The translations under genes and the position numbers were made by a program. A stretch of DNA of 64,000 nucleotides from NCBI RefSeq assembly GCF_000003815.2, contig NC_049996.1, forward strand, positions 3,300,841-3,364,840. Direction: 5' to 3'. Positions 1-13,374 of this stretch are shown here, in pieces. The stretch's first letter is position 1. Each line of letters starts with the position of its first letter. The notes below the pieces were generated by a model. It worked only from the letters and a program-made list of their open reading frames with translations, was not told the DNA's origin and searched no databases. The DNA is from Branchiostoma floridae. Its lineage: Eukaryota; Chordata; Leptocardii; Amphioxiformes; Branchiostomatidae.

Positions 1-659
1 AGGAAACAACAATTAGTAAATGAACGTCAATATTATTCTTTGGATCTTGACTACTATTTTTCACATACAAAAACATAAGTCATGTAGATACACAAATAAT
101 ACTTCAGCAAGCCAATAGACCCTTAATTACCACATACATGTATAAAATCCAAAGCACAAAGAAAGTACTAGACAGAAATCTGAGTCATCCTCCAACATGA
201 TTCAACTTGCTGCCATGTGCTTACAATACAAGCTAAACATAACATACAAAGTACATACTCTCCAAAAAAAGGTTGAAATTTCTCTCTACTTACCAAAAGC
301 CATCTTGTTATCCCTTTAAATCCCATTCAAACTTGTCTTCACAATGCAATATCAAGTTCATATCAAAGCAACCATTGAACTGCATGTAATGCTGTAAAAA
401 TGTCCAGACTTTGTATATGGAGTCCACAGACAACAGTTACCGACCCGATTTTAGTTCCTGAACTGATCTAAAACTGGTCAAGAGCTTAGAGGAATGCAAA
501 CCACGCTCGATCAACAAGCAAAAAGACGGAAGTGCGACTCCGGCAAACTACCAAAACAGCTGCACGCAGCCTAAGCTATGTCAAGGGAAATATAAACACA
601 AAAGGCCGCTCTGTCTGTAGTGGTATAAACATAGTTGACTCATGGTTGAGTTACATGGG

Positions 660-1135
660 CCATATTGCACACAGAAAACATGGGCAATGCTTTCAACCAA
701 TCAAAACTTGACAATGATGATTGCATTACATGATCAGCCAATCAAAAATATTTTGAGTAAGAGAGTAACTGTAACAGGAAATTTTGTTGGATAACAGCTT
801 ATACATGTAAGTGTCAACTGTAACTAATATTGCACACAGAAAACATGGGCAAGGTTTCTAACCAATCAAAACTTGACAATGATGATTGCATTACATGATC
901 AGCCAATCATAAAGATTGTTTTTATGACTAAGACTTACTAAGAGTAACAGAACTGCATGGAACAGGAAATTTTGTTGGATGACAGCTCAAGTGTCAACTG
1001 TAACTAATATTGCACACCAAAAAATGGGGAAAATTTCAACCAATCAATACTTGACAATGGTGACTTAATTACATGATTAGCCAATCAAAAATGTTGTTAG
1101 CTTCTTATGGCTAAGGGAGGTACAGGACACCTTAT
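660..1135 (+). repeat. Tandem repeat, about 170-bp unit x 3
   Basis: Units start near 660, 828 and 1005. Shared strings are ATTGCACACAGAAAACATGG, ACCAATCAAAACTTGACAAT and CATGATCAGCCAATCA. The third unit is the most diverged. Confidence 0.85.
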
Positions 1136-1198
1136 TGGACATTACAAAATTATGTAAGCTATCTAGTCAATATATGTTGTCAAGAGTAACTGAGACAG

Positions 1199-1592
1199 TG
1201 TTGATTTGATTAATATATGGATGACATCCTCCGGAAAGCCCAAAACTGATGCAAGCAAGTGAAACAAATGTTGGGGAAAAAAGTTACATGTATTTTCATT
1301 AAGAAATCTAAGTGGTCAGGAAGGTTGAACAATTGAAAAACACAGTATGCTATACAGAACAAATATAATTGATTCTTCATTTTTGTTCTTTCATATCTTC
1401 TTTTTTGAATTTGTGATTGACTTTAGCAATATACAACATTGTTAATCCATTTTCCGATTTTTTGTTTGCAATTATTAACAGCATATTTTGCTAATTTTGC
1501 AACACACCATGGTTGAAATTTCTTTTTGGACACAGTAAAATTGACATACACAGATGTACAGATGACATCCATATAATCAAATCAACATGGCC
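1199..1592. mobile_element. TIR element, GGATGACATCC family, copy 1
   Basis: TGTTGATTTGATTAATATAT at the left is mirrored by ATAATCAAATCAACATGGCC at the right, next to GATGACATCC on both sides. The left GGCC terminus is lost. No coding sequence inside. Confidence 0.6.
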
Positions 1593-1599
1593 TATTTGC

Positions 1600-2130
1600 A
1601 CACAAAAAAGTCATGTAGAATGAATAGTTGGCTGGCTCACATTTGGCTATTGGGTATTTCCTATCACAGATATCAAGTTAACATTCACCAAATGTTTGAA
1701 CTTCCTGGACAGTGTATCACAATGGTCCTTTTCATTGAGCCTTGGCAAATGAAGACAAATGGCACGCAAGTTTATCAGAAATTCAATCCATGTTGGCATT
1801 TGACACTGACAGTTGAAAACTACTAGATAAAGTACAGTGAATAACATTTAAATTTTACATAGTTATGTTCAAGTTTCCAATGTCAAGTTGACTCTCTGTC
1901 TCACTCCACACTTGCGCTAAAAAAGGCATGTTGACATTTTGTTTTGAAAATGTTTAATTTTACAACTTGGAAGTGAATTTCCGAGTCTTTTACTATTTAA
2001 TTTTGCCAATGACATTCAAGCATTTAGTGAAATTAAGTTCTTTTTTAAAAAGTACAATGTATTAGAATTAGCTATAATTGTAAAGTTATTGTGCTTGTCA
2101 AGAAATCAACTTGTAATGACCAAATCATGA
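1600..2130. other. AT-rich non-coding stretch
   Basis: No repeat pair, splice-bounded frame or structured element recognised. Confidence 0.5.
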
Positions 2131-2328
2131 TACTGTAAATACCTTTAAGTTAGCAAGGATTTAACCTGAAGTTTGTGGCATGGCAAAAATGTTTGTGGTG
2201 TTTGCACTGGTTTTTAGTTTGCAGTTGAAACTGAGTTGTATACTTGGAGTTAGTTTTAAGTTTGTCGCATTTTAAGAGGTGAAATTCTCCATCAATAAAC
2301 CACTGTGAAAATGTCAACATTTACAGTA
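2131..2328. mobile_element. Short MITE with TACTGTAAAT termini, copy 1
   Basis: Ends are TACTGTAAAT and ATTTACAGTA. The interior has TTTGTGGCATGGCAAAAATG and TTAGTTTTAAGTTTG repeats like 8927-9159. A TA duplication would fit. Confidence 0.55.
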
Positions 2329-2329
2329 A

Positions 2330-3455
2330 CACATAGCAGCTGAATCATGCACCAAATGTCATGCTAGGCTCAGTCAGCTATGCTATGTGAGAACAGCTGT
2401 GTACAAAGTGTACAGGGCCCAACTGTTGTGACTAACATACAACTCCCATCATATTACATGGGTCACAGAATGGGGAAATGATTGTCATTGGGCCACATTA
2501 AGTCGACTTGTTGTTTCACACACAAATATTTTTTCTTGAAAAAGCCTGGGCATGTTGTTCTGGCAAATCAGCGAGGTTCTGTGCGAATTTTTATTGTAGT
2601 TATGAAAGTTTGCAAGTTCAGTTCTAAGCTGCATGTATCTATTGATATATTATATTAAGTACATTATGTACAGTCATGTAAATGAGGATGCCATTACTGC
2701 ATGTGGTTGCAATGAGATCATACATTTTGTAGTTCTATGAAAATATGAATTTTTGATCATTTATTACTGCTTCTTAGAGTTATGCTGTTAAAACACAAAC
2801 AAATGCCACTAAGAAGTTTAAAAACAGAAAAATCCTCTTTGCAAAGGTAAACATAATAAGATTACCTTTTTGTACTAAAAAAGCAGCTTTTAGGCCCATT
2901 ATAGTTTTTATACAGTAAGTCACACAACAAGTACAGGTGTGGGGATGATGATGTCATAGGGATGATGTCATAATTCTATTTAAAGGAGCTTACTCTGGAT
3001 ATGGGTCAACCACCTGGGAATCATAATATGAAACTAGAACAACTATTATAAAAGAAATATTCATTTAGATATTGTTTAAACTCACATGTATAAAGATCTA
3101 TATTGAACTTCAAACACAGCATTTTTGAAAACTACTGAGAATTGAACATTTAGTTCCATCAAAACATTATAAAAATATCATGTTTTTAAAGAGCAATAAT
3201 TTCTATGATACAATATTCTTAATAAAACACATTTACTCTCTGCTTATCTATTTTGCAAGGTGTTCAATCAACATAATTGTTTTATGGTTGTCATAAAACT
3301 AATAGCTAGTCTATCAAATAATATTATACAAAATGAATTGTTACAGCTCAACTTCAATTATACACTTAGTCTTTTATGAGCCCTCTTGAAAATAAAAGAG
3401 GTATAAGAAAAAAAGTCAGAAGTTCTTTGTCTTTTCTGAATCTACAATTATCAAG
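2330..3455. other. AT-rich non-coding stretch
   Basis: Nothing recognisable apart from short direct repeats such as GGGATGATGATGTCATAGGG near 2940. Confidence 0.5.
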
Positions 3456-3459
3456 CATT

Positions 3460-4010
3460 TACCTGTACTCCAAAACTCACCGTTAAGCGTTCCCCCATGC
3501 AGACCCTCACACATCTAACCGCAAAACTATTGTTACATTTACCAGTAGTGCCTAACACTAACAGCTTGATACAGTATCATTAAATGATTCATATAGAGTA
3601 TTATCATGGGCCACATTTGACTGATTTATATGTGTACCTGTTTTCCTAAAGTTTACCGTTAAGCATTGCCAGCATCCCCCCATGCAGACCCTCATACATC
3701 TAACCGCAAAACCAATTTGTTACATCACCAGTAGTGCCTAACACTAACAGCTTGATACAGTAAAATGATTCATGTATAGAGTATTGTCATGGGCCACATT
3801 TGACTGATTTATATGTGTACCTGTTCTCCTAAAGTTTACCGTTCAGCATTGCCAGTATCCCCCCCCCCCCCCATGCAGACCCTCACACATCTAACCGCAA
3901 GACCAATTGTAAGTAGTACAAGTGGTGCCTAAAACTAACAGCTTGATACAGACTATGATTCATGTAGTCTGAGTATTGTCAAGGGCCACATTACACTGAT
4001 TTATATACGG
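3460..4010 (+). repeat. Tandem repeat, about 180-bp unit x 3
   Basis: Each unit contains CCCCCATGCAGACCCTCA, CATCTAACCGCAA, AACAGCTTGATACAG and GGGCCACATTTGACTGATTT. The last unit carries a poly-C run (about 3859-3872). Confidence 0.88.
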
Positions 4011-4439
4011 CACAGCTTGATCTGAGTTTCACAGGGGGAGTACGGTGCACTTTTCACGCTGACCTGTTAGTAATGTCCATATGGCAGCTTTAGAAACCTC
4101 TGTCCATGTCCCTAAGGGAATGGTAGTTGTATTGTTTTATATTGCCCTTGTGAAAGAACGATGATTTGGGAAAGTAAGGTCAGAAGAAAAGTCTGAGGTT
4201 ATAGTAATTATGCAAGGGCTGTCTCCAGGACCCGTCCCTCCGTCCTGGGATGGAAATTTGCTTGTTGGACAGAGAAACAAGAAAGCTTCTGAAAAAAGCT
4301 GGCTGGTGCGTATTTTGGAAAAAGCCTGGATGTTAAACAAAATCACATGAAAAAAGAGTTTTTAAACATCGAATTACTGAATTGGTCTTTCTTCTATTAA
4401 TCAGTCTAAAAACACTACATGAGATTTGTCTAACAAAGA

Positions 4440-4530
4440 AGAGAAAAATTTAGCAAGTGGGGTTCGAACCAACGGTCTACGGAAGATAGGTACCGTGCTG
4501 TAGACCGCTCGGCCACGCTGGCTCGATTAC
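4440..4530 (-). mobile_element. tRNA-like sequence (SINE head or tRNA pseudogene)
   Basis: Minus strand has a perfect A box (TGGCCGAGCGG) and B box (GGTTCGAACC) at tRNA-like spacing, recalling Ser/Leu tRNAs. The acceptor 5' part GCCAGCG has no partner at the 3' side and the T stem does not form, so a functional tRNA gene is unlikely. Confidence 0.5.
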
Positions 4531-4804
4531 GCAATAGCACGTATAGAAGGGCTATTTGGTTAAAGTGACCGATCCATCCATCCATCCATGCATCCATGCA
4601 ACCGCTTCTCCCATCTCATAGCCGGTGCTATATGCACCGGCAAAAATTCACTCTGTCCATCCAAATCTGAACTTCATGACATAGCATATTGATGGAAAAT
4701 GTATTTTAAATTTGCTAACATGATTTGACAGCAAAAATCAACAACATGGCCTTCCAAACAATGAGTGAAAAAAAATTACGCTGGAGATTGTATAACATAA
4801 TTAC

Positions 4805-5000
4805 AATCGAACAGGTGTTGGAACGTCTCTTTGAAAGAGCGCTCTGGAACCCATTCCTTATTTCACTCATTAACTGACGTCACCACCAAATGGCTCAACT
4901 TTGAATGCACAATGTACAGTTCCCCAGATGGGTAGCAGAAGCGAACATACATGTAGGAGCGAAATATATACCCAGATGGTACCAAGGCTAGCCAAAATAG
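4805..5000 (+). repeat. Dispersed repeat, AGGTGTTGGAACG family, copy 1
   Basis: Shared with 39632-39815: AACAGGTGTTGGAACG, then CTCTGGAACCCATTCCTT, CATTAACTGACGTCA, AGATGGGTAGCAGAAGCGAA and a terminal ACCCAGATGGTACCAAGGCT. The last part resembles the terminus of TAGCCTGG-type MITEs, so this is probably part of a larger element. Confidence 0.6.
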
Positions 5001-6475
5001 CCATAACCATTGAGATAGGCCCAGATAAATGTTAAAATTTACATTGTAAAATTATATCTTCGTGTACATTCTAGTAGACAAAGTCCTGAAGCATTAAGAG
5101 ACAGCACCTAGAATTGACACCACATGTAGTTAGTACACCTGCTGGGGGCACCAGTACCTTGCACCTGTTCACCCCTATAACCCACTAACCCAGACCCCCA
5201 TGATTTATAGTACTGTACGAACAATACAATAGGCCTGAGGAAAGAAATATTGTGTTTCTGATCACAGCCCTGAAAAATAAAGGCTGGTAGGATTCTATGA
5301 TATTCTTTTGCAGGTTTATTTTTTAGATAATGCTGATTTAATCCAATAGTCACAGTTTGACAATGCAAGACTGAACTGTATCAAGATATTGGTAATTCTT
5401 CAAATAACTATTGAACAAATTGTTTTGTCGACATACAGGGGAACTAGGTTCAGTGGGCTTGCTTAGAAAACTTTTTATATTGAAGCTAAAATAAAAGGAA
5501 AACATTTTGGAAAATGATTTTACAATATTTGTCAAGTGAGATCGAAAATTTTACGCCCTCAAATGCTAGCAGCATACAAAAAAAGAGCTAGGGTTGGTAT
5601 GTTTTGAGGGTTGGTCGGATAACTGCAAAGGGTTTCTAAAACACAAAACTATTTTTCCTAGGCCTTACTGAACAAAAGGTCCAAAGAGAAAGCTGACATC
5701 AGCAATTTTACTTCCCATTTCAAAACACTAAAATCAAAACTGGAATAACACAAAGTACCCACCACAAAATTTGAGTCTATAAATTGTACAATCTTCTATT
5801 GTTTGGTCCGGTCAGCCCCATCGCCAATTGAATGCATCATCGCATAACAATAGAGGAACATTACCTACAATTTCCATTACTGTTGGTTTTGAGAGCTACT
5901 CAAGTGAGGTTCCCTTTTTTCCTCACAATCATTTTGTTGTACCTCTTTCTACTTACCGTACATTGCTGTATTCAGGTTTTTTGCTTGTGTTGTAGAATTC
6001 TATTCCAGATTCATAGTCACCCTATATATTTCTAGCCAGGAACTAATAACAAAAATGATTTCATTATTTGAATCAAGGCAAAATAATATTGTACCACCTA
6101 CCACAGTAGAAGAAGAAGAAGTGCAATTAATCCTACATTGTGCTACATAAAATTATCATATTTTGTTACAAAAACATTTCCTCACTTTAGACATAATATG
6201 AGTAGCATTGAAAATTTTATTTTTCTCGTGCATTTTGACAAACTGACGATAGGTAAGTCGCACAATCCTAAAATTTAACATATTATTAAAATTTCCACAA
6301 TGACCAAGAAGCAAAAAGAAGCCAATTTTATATAGTTTACCAATTTTTTATTTATGATGATGATGATGATATACCAGACAACGATTACTCATACTACTGA
6401 AATAGGTATGTTTCCAAACATGTCTTTGTTGCAACCTATACTTTAAGTTCATTTGAGCAAAAATGTACAATAAAG
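5000..6475. other. AT-rich non-coding stretch
   Basis: Short frames only; none has splice context or compositional contrast. Confidence 0.5.
6353..6373 (+). repeat. (GAT)n microsatellite
   Basis: Seven GAT/ATG steps in a row in AT-rich DNA. Confidence 0.85.
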
Positions 6476-6480
6476 GTCTT

Positions 6481-6800
6481 CGTCGTATCGTCGTATCCAT
6501 TTTTGATTATACTGCTGCTGGGATCCCTGTCACAGGGGTAGGCAGCAGTCGGAATAGTCTTCACACTGTGCTTCCATGCTGCTGGTCCGTCCAGTGAGTC
6601 CAGCTCTGGGCTTCAACTCCATGGTTTGCCTCGATGGCCGGGCCCTACCTTCCGCACCCGCAAGTCAGCGAGGCCCACGACAATACCGGCTGCTCGTCGG
6701 TGACTGCTACCGGCACTGCCTGTGCCTTTATCTGTATGAAGAACTTTCCATTTCGGTTTGGATAGGGTTTTTTTACGGCCGGATATCCTTCCTGACGCCA
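6481..6800 (-). mobile_element. LINE 3' end (RTE-like), copy 1
   Basis: Minus strand: GGCGTCAGGAAGGATATCCG GCCGTAAAAAAAC (6797-6765), a motif typical of RTE-type LINE 3' ends, then about 150 bp, a hairpin CTGCTGCC...GGATCCCAGCAGCAG and a tail of (ATACGACG) repeats at 6481-6497. Only 3' sequence is present, as usual for 5'-truncated LINEs or LINE-tailed SINEs. Confidence 0.55.
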
Positions 6801-8250
6801 GTTTACTATATATTTCAGAGATTTCAAATGAAATTCATATAGGCTTTCATATACATGTACCTTTGCTCTCATCTGGGCTTTTAGAGCGCACGTCCTTAAC
6901 TGACTTGTGGATTTGAGTACGACAGGAAAATTGATTGTCATCATGGTCCACTAATTCGTCTGTCACAACAGATTGCTCTAGCAAGTGAATAAAAATTGGA
7001 ACAGCCTTCATGATATTCGAAAATATTATTTTCAATTTTTCTAAGCTGGAAAAATCACCAAATAGGAAATGCCAACCCTAAATGTTACCTATTTGCTAAC
7101 ATGTTATAAGCAATATCATTTCCAGCACTGTTTATAATTTCTGAAAAATAGTATTTTGTATACAACCATGCTATATTACAATATGGATCTTCAAATTAAA
7201 CAAAATATAGCATCGTACACATATCAGCACTGCTCTGTATACATAGATATCCGATGAACTTGCCTCGTATGATAACAATACCTGTGCAACAATGATATAG
7301 CCCATACACGTTATATACACACACACAATAGCGTACTCACAATACAAGCATTACCCACTCACCCGTGCTATACGCTCTTCGTAGCTCTGCAACTTTCGCG
7401 CCACCAAAATTCCGTGTTGGAAACATTTCGTATCATCCTCTTGTCCGAATCTATTGCACAATTCTGGGAGGTTTCGTAAGAATTGTGTTTTTTTCTTGAC
7501 AACAAAGCAACACCATATCCCACATGATTAAATCCAACCACCTGCTCAACACTGCAAAGTGGACTGTACCATGTTAAAAACAGGGGTACACGGTTTTTTG
7601 TCATCCTCTGCAAGATATCTTAATTTATCATTTAGGACCATAAAATGTATCATATATCTTTAGATGACTTCCCTGAAAATCATGCAAAATTGTAACAAAG
7701 AAATTATCTTGACGTTGTACAAATTTTTATCACAAGATACATTATATATTGCATGTTGCTGCTATGGAAAAATTTGCATATAAGATTGTGACATAAGCTC
7801 ATTTGCATAATCAGGAATCACCACTGTGAGCATATCCCAGCCATCATACATGCGAACCTGTCATCAATTATTTCCCCACATTGCGGACTGTGAACAATTA
7901 CTTATTCATGAAACACACTGGCTGGAAAAGGTGGATATCTAAGCTATTTCAGTATAATACTTTCAGAAATTCAATATGAAATTTTAAAATGTGTGTAACT
8001 CAATGACATATTGTGTGTACCACTAAAACATTGTAGTCATTTTCATACCACAAAACTGTAACATATTTTTAATATAATTCATACTTTTATTGATTGTACA
8101 GGCAGATTTTTTGCAATGGATCGACTTGCCGACATGTCTTGTTTAATACATTTACTTTGAATTTTTGTTATCCTTTCTTAAATTCATATATATAATAATG
8201 TTGCATTGTGATTTTACTCAATGCCATGTTATTGTGTTATTTTTATATCC
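6800..8250. other. AT-rich non-coding stretch
   Basis: No supported feature. The GC-richer patch near 7370-7450 holds no conserved motif I recognise. Confidence 0.5.
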
Positions 8251-8263
8251 TATATTTTTCAGG

Positions 8264-8335
8264 AGATGGTTGTCATGAGAACTGTGCCTTTTGCTTGATG
8301 CTCTGTTGAAATTTTGTAAATAAAACTTATAAAAC
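8264..8335 (+). other. Possible plus-strand terminal exon with polyadenylation signal
   Basis: ATATTTTTCAG at 8253-8263 is a good acceptor. It is followed by a short frame (EMVVMRTVPFA then stop) and, 40 bp later, by AATAAA at about 8321. Nothing upstream on the plus strand resembles coding exons. It may be chance or a non-coding RNA end. Confidence 0.2.
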
Positions 8336-8926
8336 AACATTAAAAATTGGATTTTTTTTAATGCACGGATTGGTAGACAACATGTGGTGCCTGTTGTTTA
8401 GAAGGAACAAGTGCTCTTTCTATTTTTCCCACTTGTTTCATAATATATATGGAAATAAGGGTAATCACACAATATTCCTCCAGGGTTCAAATGATGCTCC
8501 CATGGGCTAGACCATTTCCAACTAGCCCGGGGGGAGGCAGCATGTGGTATTTCTCATCCACCATTTTGCATCCAGATAATGTCACTAGTAGATACAACAA
8601 AGAAAATTGTTCTTTTTGATCAAAATTTTTTACCAGCATGATCTTTGAATTCTGATATGGAAAAATCATATGCCTAACATATTTGTAATGAAGATAACAT
8701 TAGAAGCAACACAGTAACTAAATGTTATTTTCCCACAAGAAATATCATAACTGATCTCCATATCATATTCTGATAAGAAAACAAATAAGAGTCTTCATTG
8801 AAATCCTTAGTGTATGATTATGATTTTCTTCATCAGCTACATTTAGAAATAATAACAAACAGTATGATCATATCTCACTAAATATTAAGAGCGTTGCTGT
8901 CAGTCCTTCTTTCTTGACATGTGAAT

Positions 8927-9159
8927 TACTGTATATTTAATGTAACTGCATTTAAGTTCACAGTGATTTAAATTCGTGGAAGCGGGCAAAAGGACTGTTC
9001 GCAGTGGTTTTAAGGTTGCGGTAACACAATGCAATCCAATAGTCTCTTACTGCCGTGGAAAAAATGTTTGCGGTGGTTTTAAGTTTGCAGTAATTTTGCA
9101 ATCCGACAACCGCGAACATAAAAATTAAAACCACCACGAAAATTTATGCATTTACAGTA
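8927..9159. mobile_element. Short MITE with TACTGTA termini, copy 2
   Basis: Ends TACTGTATATTTAATG and TTTACAGTA. Interior GTTCGCAGTGGTTTTAAGGT occurs twice and an inverted AAAACCACCACGAAAATTTA closes it. Related to 2131-2328 by length and TTTTAAGTTTG-like repeats. Confidence 0.55.
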
Positions 9160-9772
9160 TATGGTCTACCTCATTTTATCCATATCATTTTTCCGTCACC
9201 AGTTTTTATGATTCATAATCATTATGCCATTTCCATATTCCATTTTCTTTTCAATGCTGAACTGATGCATAACAGCTATGATAGATAAAATTGCCTGTCC
9301 TTGTTAAAATTCCATCTCAGCGTCTGGCATAATTCCATTGACCTGTCCAGAGGATTACTTCATGTGGGCATTATACTGAAGGGGGAGTCCCTAGGCATGG
9401 AAGTCACCTTGACAAGGTCAAAATACAAAAAGGAAATGATAAAATGCGTAGATGATGAAAAGCAGTTGATGTGGACAACACTAAAAGAGAAAGCTAGGAA
9501 TAGTTTTACTATCAAGACCTACATTTGTATTTAGGGGTGGTTTGTACATTTTAGAACCCATATACATTTTCTGCATTCAGTTTGTCTTTACAAAATGTAC
9601 TTATTAAGAGAAATTGGCAGAATAGCAGCTCAATTGACTAAATAAATCATACATTTTGCAAATTTCATATCAAATACAACACGGGTATTCTGTATTGCCC
9701 GAGGTACTGTAAATCGCTTGACAGAAGCGAGAGGGCCAGGACTGAGGAAAGTAACTACATTTATCAAAAGAC

Positions 9773-10180
9773 TAGCCTGGATACCATACCCCAACCTCAA
9801 AAATATCTTTTGTGTTGGGGTCTGGCAGGGTGGCTGTAGAAATGTTCTCGAAGGCCCTTGATCAGAGGGAGGAGAACCTAAGATTTATGACCACTCACAC
9901 CACAGGTAGCCAGCTACAACACACCACAGTTGGTCAGCAGGCTATCACAGTAGCGAATCAGGTACTTGGTGGCCACTGTTATGGATTAGAAAAATACAGT
10001 TGGGGGTCTTTAACCAATCATGGTAGGGGTGTATTACCTCCTGCTGATCCTGCTGCTGTTCTATTGGTGGGGTTTTTTGCCCACTATAAGGGGCAAAATT
10101 GAGAACCCGGCCTATCCCATCCGTCCAGACCCCTGCACGATAGATACTTGAGATCGGGCTGGGGTTTGGTAACCAGGCTA
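9773..10180. mobile_element. MITE with TAGCCTGG termini
   Basis: Left end TAGCCTGGATACCATACCCC and the reverse complement of the right end (TAGCCTGGTTACCAAACCCC) match over about 24 bp with three differences. The middle is moderately GC-rich and carries short open frames without recognisable domains. Target duplication is not clear. Confidence 0.6.
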
Positions 10181-10424
10181 ACACCAATATTGATAGCACG
10201 TCACTACAGCCCAGAGATTATGTACAATATGAACCCCCATAGCTGACTCAGTTATCAACACAGCCCACCCTGAAATCTACACCACCTGATAACTGATAAC
10301 AGAAGGACATTAGGCATATCAGCCTGACCTTTGTTATCAGTTTGACATCCGAGGCAGGCTCCTATTGATCTGTCACTGACTTTCAAATAAGGGTTAACGT
10401 GGTCATCTTATAAGTGGACAGGGT

Positions 10425-10580
10425 ACCCTAAGGGCACTGATGGGTAGAGTGTTTCATTCAGTAGGTTTGAGTTTGATCCCAACCGAGTCAAATAAAAGAC
10501 TTTCAAATTCTTTCTCAGCTTTTGAGTTTGATCCCAGCCGAGTCAAATAAAAGACTTTCAAATTCTTTCTCAGCTTTTCT
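10425..10580 (+). mobile_element. tRNA-derived SINE head, CCGAGTCA family, with 55-bp duplication
   Basis: CTGATGGGTAGAGTGTTTCA (A box region) and GAGTTTGATCCCAACCGAGT (B box) match the 24.6-kb SINE. The segment from GAGTTTGATCCC to CTCAGCTTTT is then repeated in tandem (10469-10523 and 10524-10578). Confidence 0.65.
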
Positions 10581-10584
10581 CACT

Positions 10585-12220
10585 ACAACAGTGTCGAAAA
10601 TGGGGATACTTTATAATACTACTTTATAATATGAAATTGAAAGGAGAGCTTCCATGCACAAATATCAAGTTGACAATGTGGAAACACAATAGACAGTCTA
10701 CTAAGACAATTTTTCAAAAAGGGACCACTGTACCAAGGTCTTCTAAAAAATGACCTGAACATCTAGATATTCAAAATGTGAATAGTCATAACTGACACTG
10801 CATTTATGCTATTTATGTATATCTCCATTCACCATTCAAAAAAAGGTTTGCCTCTTAAAGCAGTCTTTTGGGGTAAATGTCAAAATTACAAAAGATTACA
10901 TTATACCACAATTACGGATTTGAATGTACCTTCTGATTTTGTGCTGCGCTGGATAGTGTGCCCTAACTTGGTGCGCTAAATTTATTTTGTAATTTTGCTC
11001 TTGTCAGAACTTGGTGATGAATTTAAGTAACCAGAAATAGGAATCGAATTCTCTGATATTTTAGTTTTTTTTTTACAGTAAAATTGTGATTGTGTGTACT
11101 TCTCATCTCGTGTGAGGAGGGCTTAATCTAGTATGATCAAGGTCTTGTCGTCATGGGAAATGGGTTGAAAGTTTTTTCAACGATGAGAAATCCTGTTGAC
11201 GCCAACAATGGATACAAAAATTGTTGCAGGTGACAGTTTATTTTCAAATCTGTCAATCACTTCATTATCATGGAACAATCTAGATCAGAAAGTAATTTTG
11301 AAAATTACCTTGTCAAGTAAAATTCAGATCTACTAATTCCTTGATAAAATCATTGCCCTTGGCATAGTATTATCCAAATTCCCTGTGTGAAATACTACTG
11401 TCAATCAAAGAGGGGGATCATAATATAAAGGGATATTGCCCAAGGCCGTGATGTTATCAACAAAAGACAATCTGAATTTTTGCAAGATACAGTAATTTTC
11501 AAAATTGCTTATAAATGATATGGAAATTACATGTAATCCTACATTTTGCAAAGATTCTGATCAAAATTTCAGCCTTTTCTAATTTGTAATGTTGTAAAAA
11601 ATGTGTTTTCGATACAAATTTTGCCCACCATTATACATATTATTATGCAGAACTGATCAAAATGAAAAAAAAGCACTAAATATTATGATTTTTTTTAACA
11701 TATACCAATTTTTTGTAAATTCTACACTTATTGACTGAAATCCATGTTTCAATAGCAAATTTAGATATACAAAAATTGCATGACAAGTCTAATCTGATTC
11801 AATAATTGCACATTTTTGACTTTTTACAAAATTTTAAATACACTGTATTATATAGAATTCTACCTGACGGTGACCTGTACAAAATGTATTATAGAGTTTT
11901 TTTTATTATTTTTGGTAAAATTCTAAATTGAAACGTAAAGACGTGTGGGTTTGAATGCATTATAACAGTACTGATATAGGACTGTTCAGTCCATTATGAC
12001 TGATTATCATATCTACCAAACCATGATTGACAGTTGATCCAATTAGCTTGTCAGAAGAGGCATTTCCATTCCTCGCACAAGGGATGGATTAGAGGGTGTC
12101 TCCAAATGGGTACCCTCTAGGACCCTTATTAGAGCATTCAAACTGACCAATCAAGTGTGTGCAGAGCCATGTCACCAGATGGGTGACTGAACTGACTGAG
12201 AGCCATGCATTATCATAATG
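10585..12220. other. AT-rich non-coding stretch
   Basis: No repeat ends or coding signal found; many poly-A/T runs. Confidence 0.5.
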
Positions 12221-12226
12221 ACCTCA

Positions 12227-12587
12227 GGCCACACCAATTTAATTTCTCGGTTCACGGATTTTTTCATAAAAAATATGGAGCGATAGGGCGAAAAAAAGTA
12301 AAAATAAAAATTGTAAAACAGTTGGGGTAAAGATAAGGGCTAATCCAAAACATAAAGAATAAAAAGTTTTCAGCTTGAAAAAAGTACAAAAACACTATTA
12401 CTGTACAGTAACTGCAATAATGATACCCACATTTTTAGAGTACTCAAAGGAGGCCAATTTGCTACACCAGAAAGTTGGTGAATGGCTTTATTAATGGTGA
12501 AAATTTGCTGAGTGGTAATTTCTTTCTTTTTTTCCAAAAAATAGGAGCGAGTGAATCCGTGAACCAATGAATTAAATTGGTTTGGCC
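12227..12587 (+). mobile_element. PIF/Harbinger-like MITE, copy 1
   Basis: The left end GGCCACACCAATTTAATT and the right end AATTAAATTGGTTTGGCC form inverted repeats that continue through GGTTCACGGATT. The element is flanked by TCA on both sides. GG-starting termini and a 3-bp duplication fit PIF/Harbinger. No transposase. Confidence 0.75.
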
Positions 12588-12879
12588 TCAAGCCTATGTA
12601 TACTTTGATGAAGGTTAGACAACCAGGTAATAAGATACAGACAACAGTTGAGATGGATTTTGAAAATGATCAGGAGTATAAAAATGCAATCTTTTGGTCA
12701 CCTTTCAGTATCGTGGATTCTACCTGAAATGTCTGACCATTTCAAAAATATATGTATTCGAACCGTTGCTATTCTGTTATTGTGCAAATCTGGCATATAA
12801 TTCTGGTATGATAATCTGGGACAAAATGGTAAGTTATTTTATTAATGTGAACACATTTTTTTTGCTACCACTTGTACTA

Positions 12880-13060
12880 AGTTGTAGCACAAAGACCTGG
12901 AACTTCTGCTGCAGTACCATAAGAATCCACTAGGGGGTCGAAAATCTTGTCACTTTGAGGGTCTCATCAAGACCTACCCACACGGCAAATTTAAATTCAA
13001 TTCACCCATGGCGAAGTACTCTCCAGTTATTTTGATAACAGACGAAAGCACACATACACA
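12880..13060 (+). repeat. CTGCTGCAGTACC dispersed repeat
   Basis: GGAACTTCTGCTGCAGTACC then CACTAGGGGGTCG, followed by a CTCATCAAGACCTACCCA segment. Shares the core with copies at 15.8, 17.9, 32.0, 53.1, 60.0 and 62.8 kb. Confidence 0.6.
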
Positions 13061-13374
13061 CAGTGTCCGGGAGTCCATTTTTCATGGAGTTGTAACTACA
13101 TTCAAGCTGTTCTTGGAATCAATTTGGGTGCCAGACAGAGACACATTTATTTAGAGGTTGACCCAGACAGGCACTAACCGTATCGATTAATGGTCTACCG
13201 TGTGGGGATCCCTAACTATATATTACATCATCTGGACTGTACCAAGCTAATCAAGCCCAAGTGGGAGACGTTTTGCCCAATGATCATACAGTAAATATCA
13301 TGATATTGTTCTGAAATCCTAAACCTAATCCTAATCCTAAAACCAAGGGCACAACACCACCTAAGTGGTAACGC

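Noticed and set aside
4458-4527. A possible tRNA-Ser/Leu gene on the minus strand.
   Set aside because: A and B boxes are perfect but acceptor and T stems do not pair; kept as a tRNA-like repeat only.
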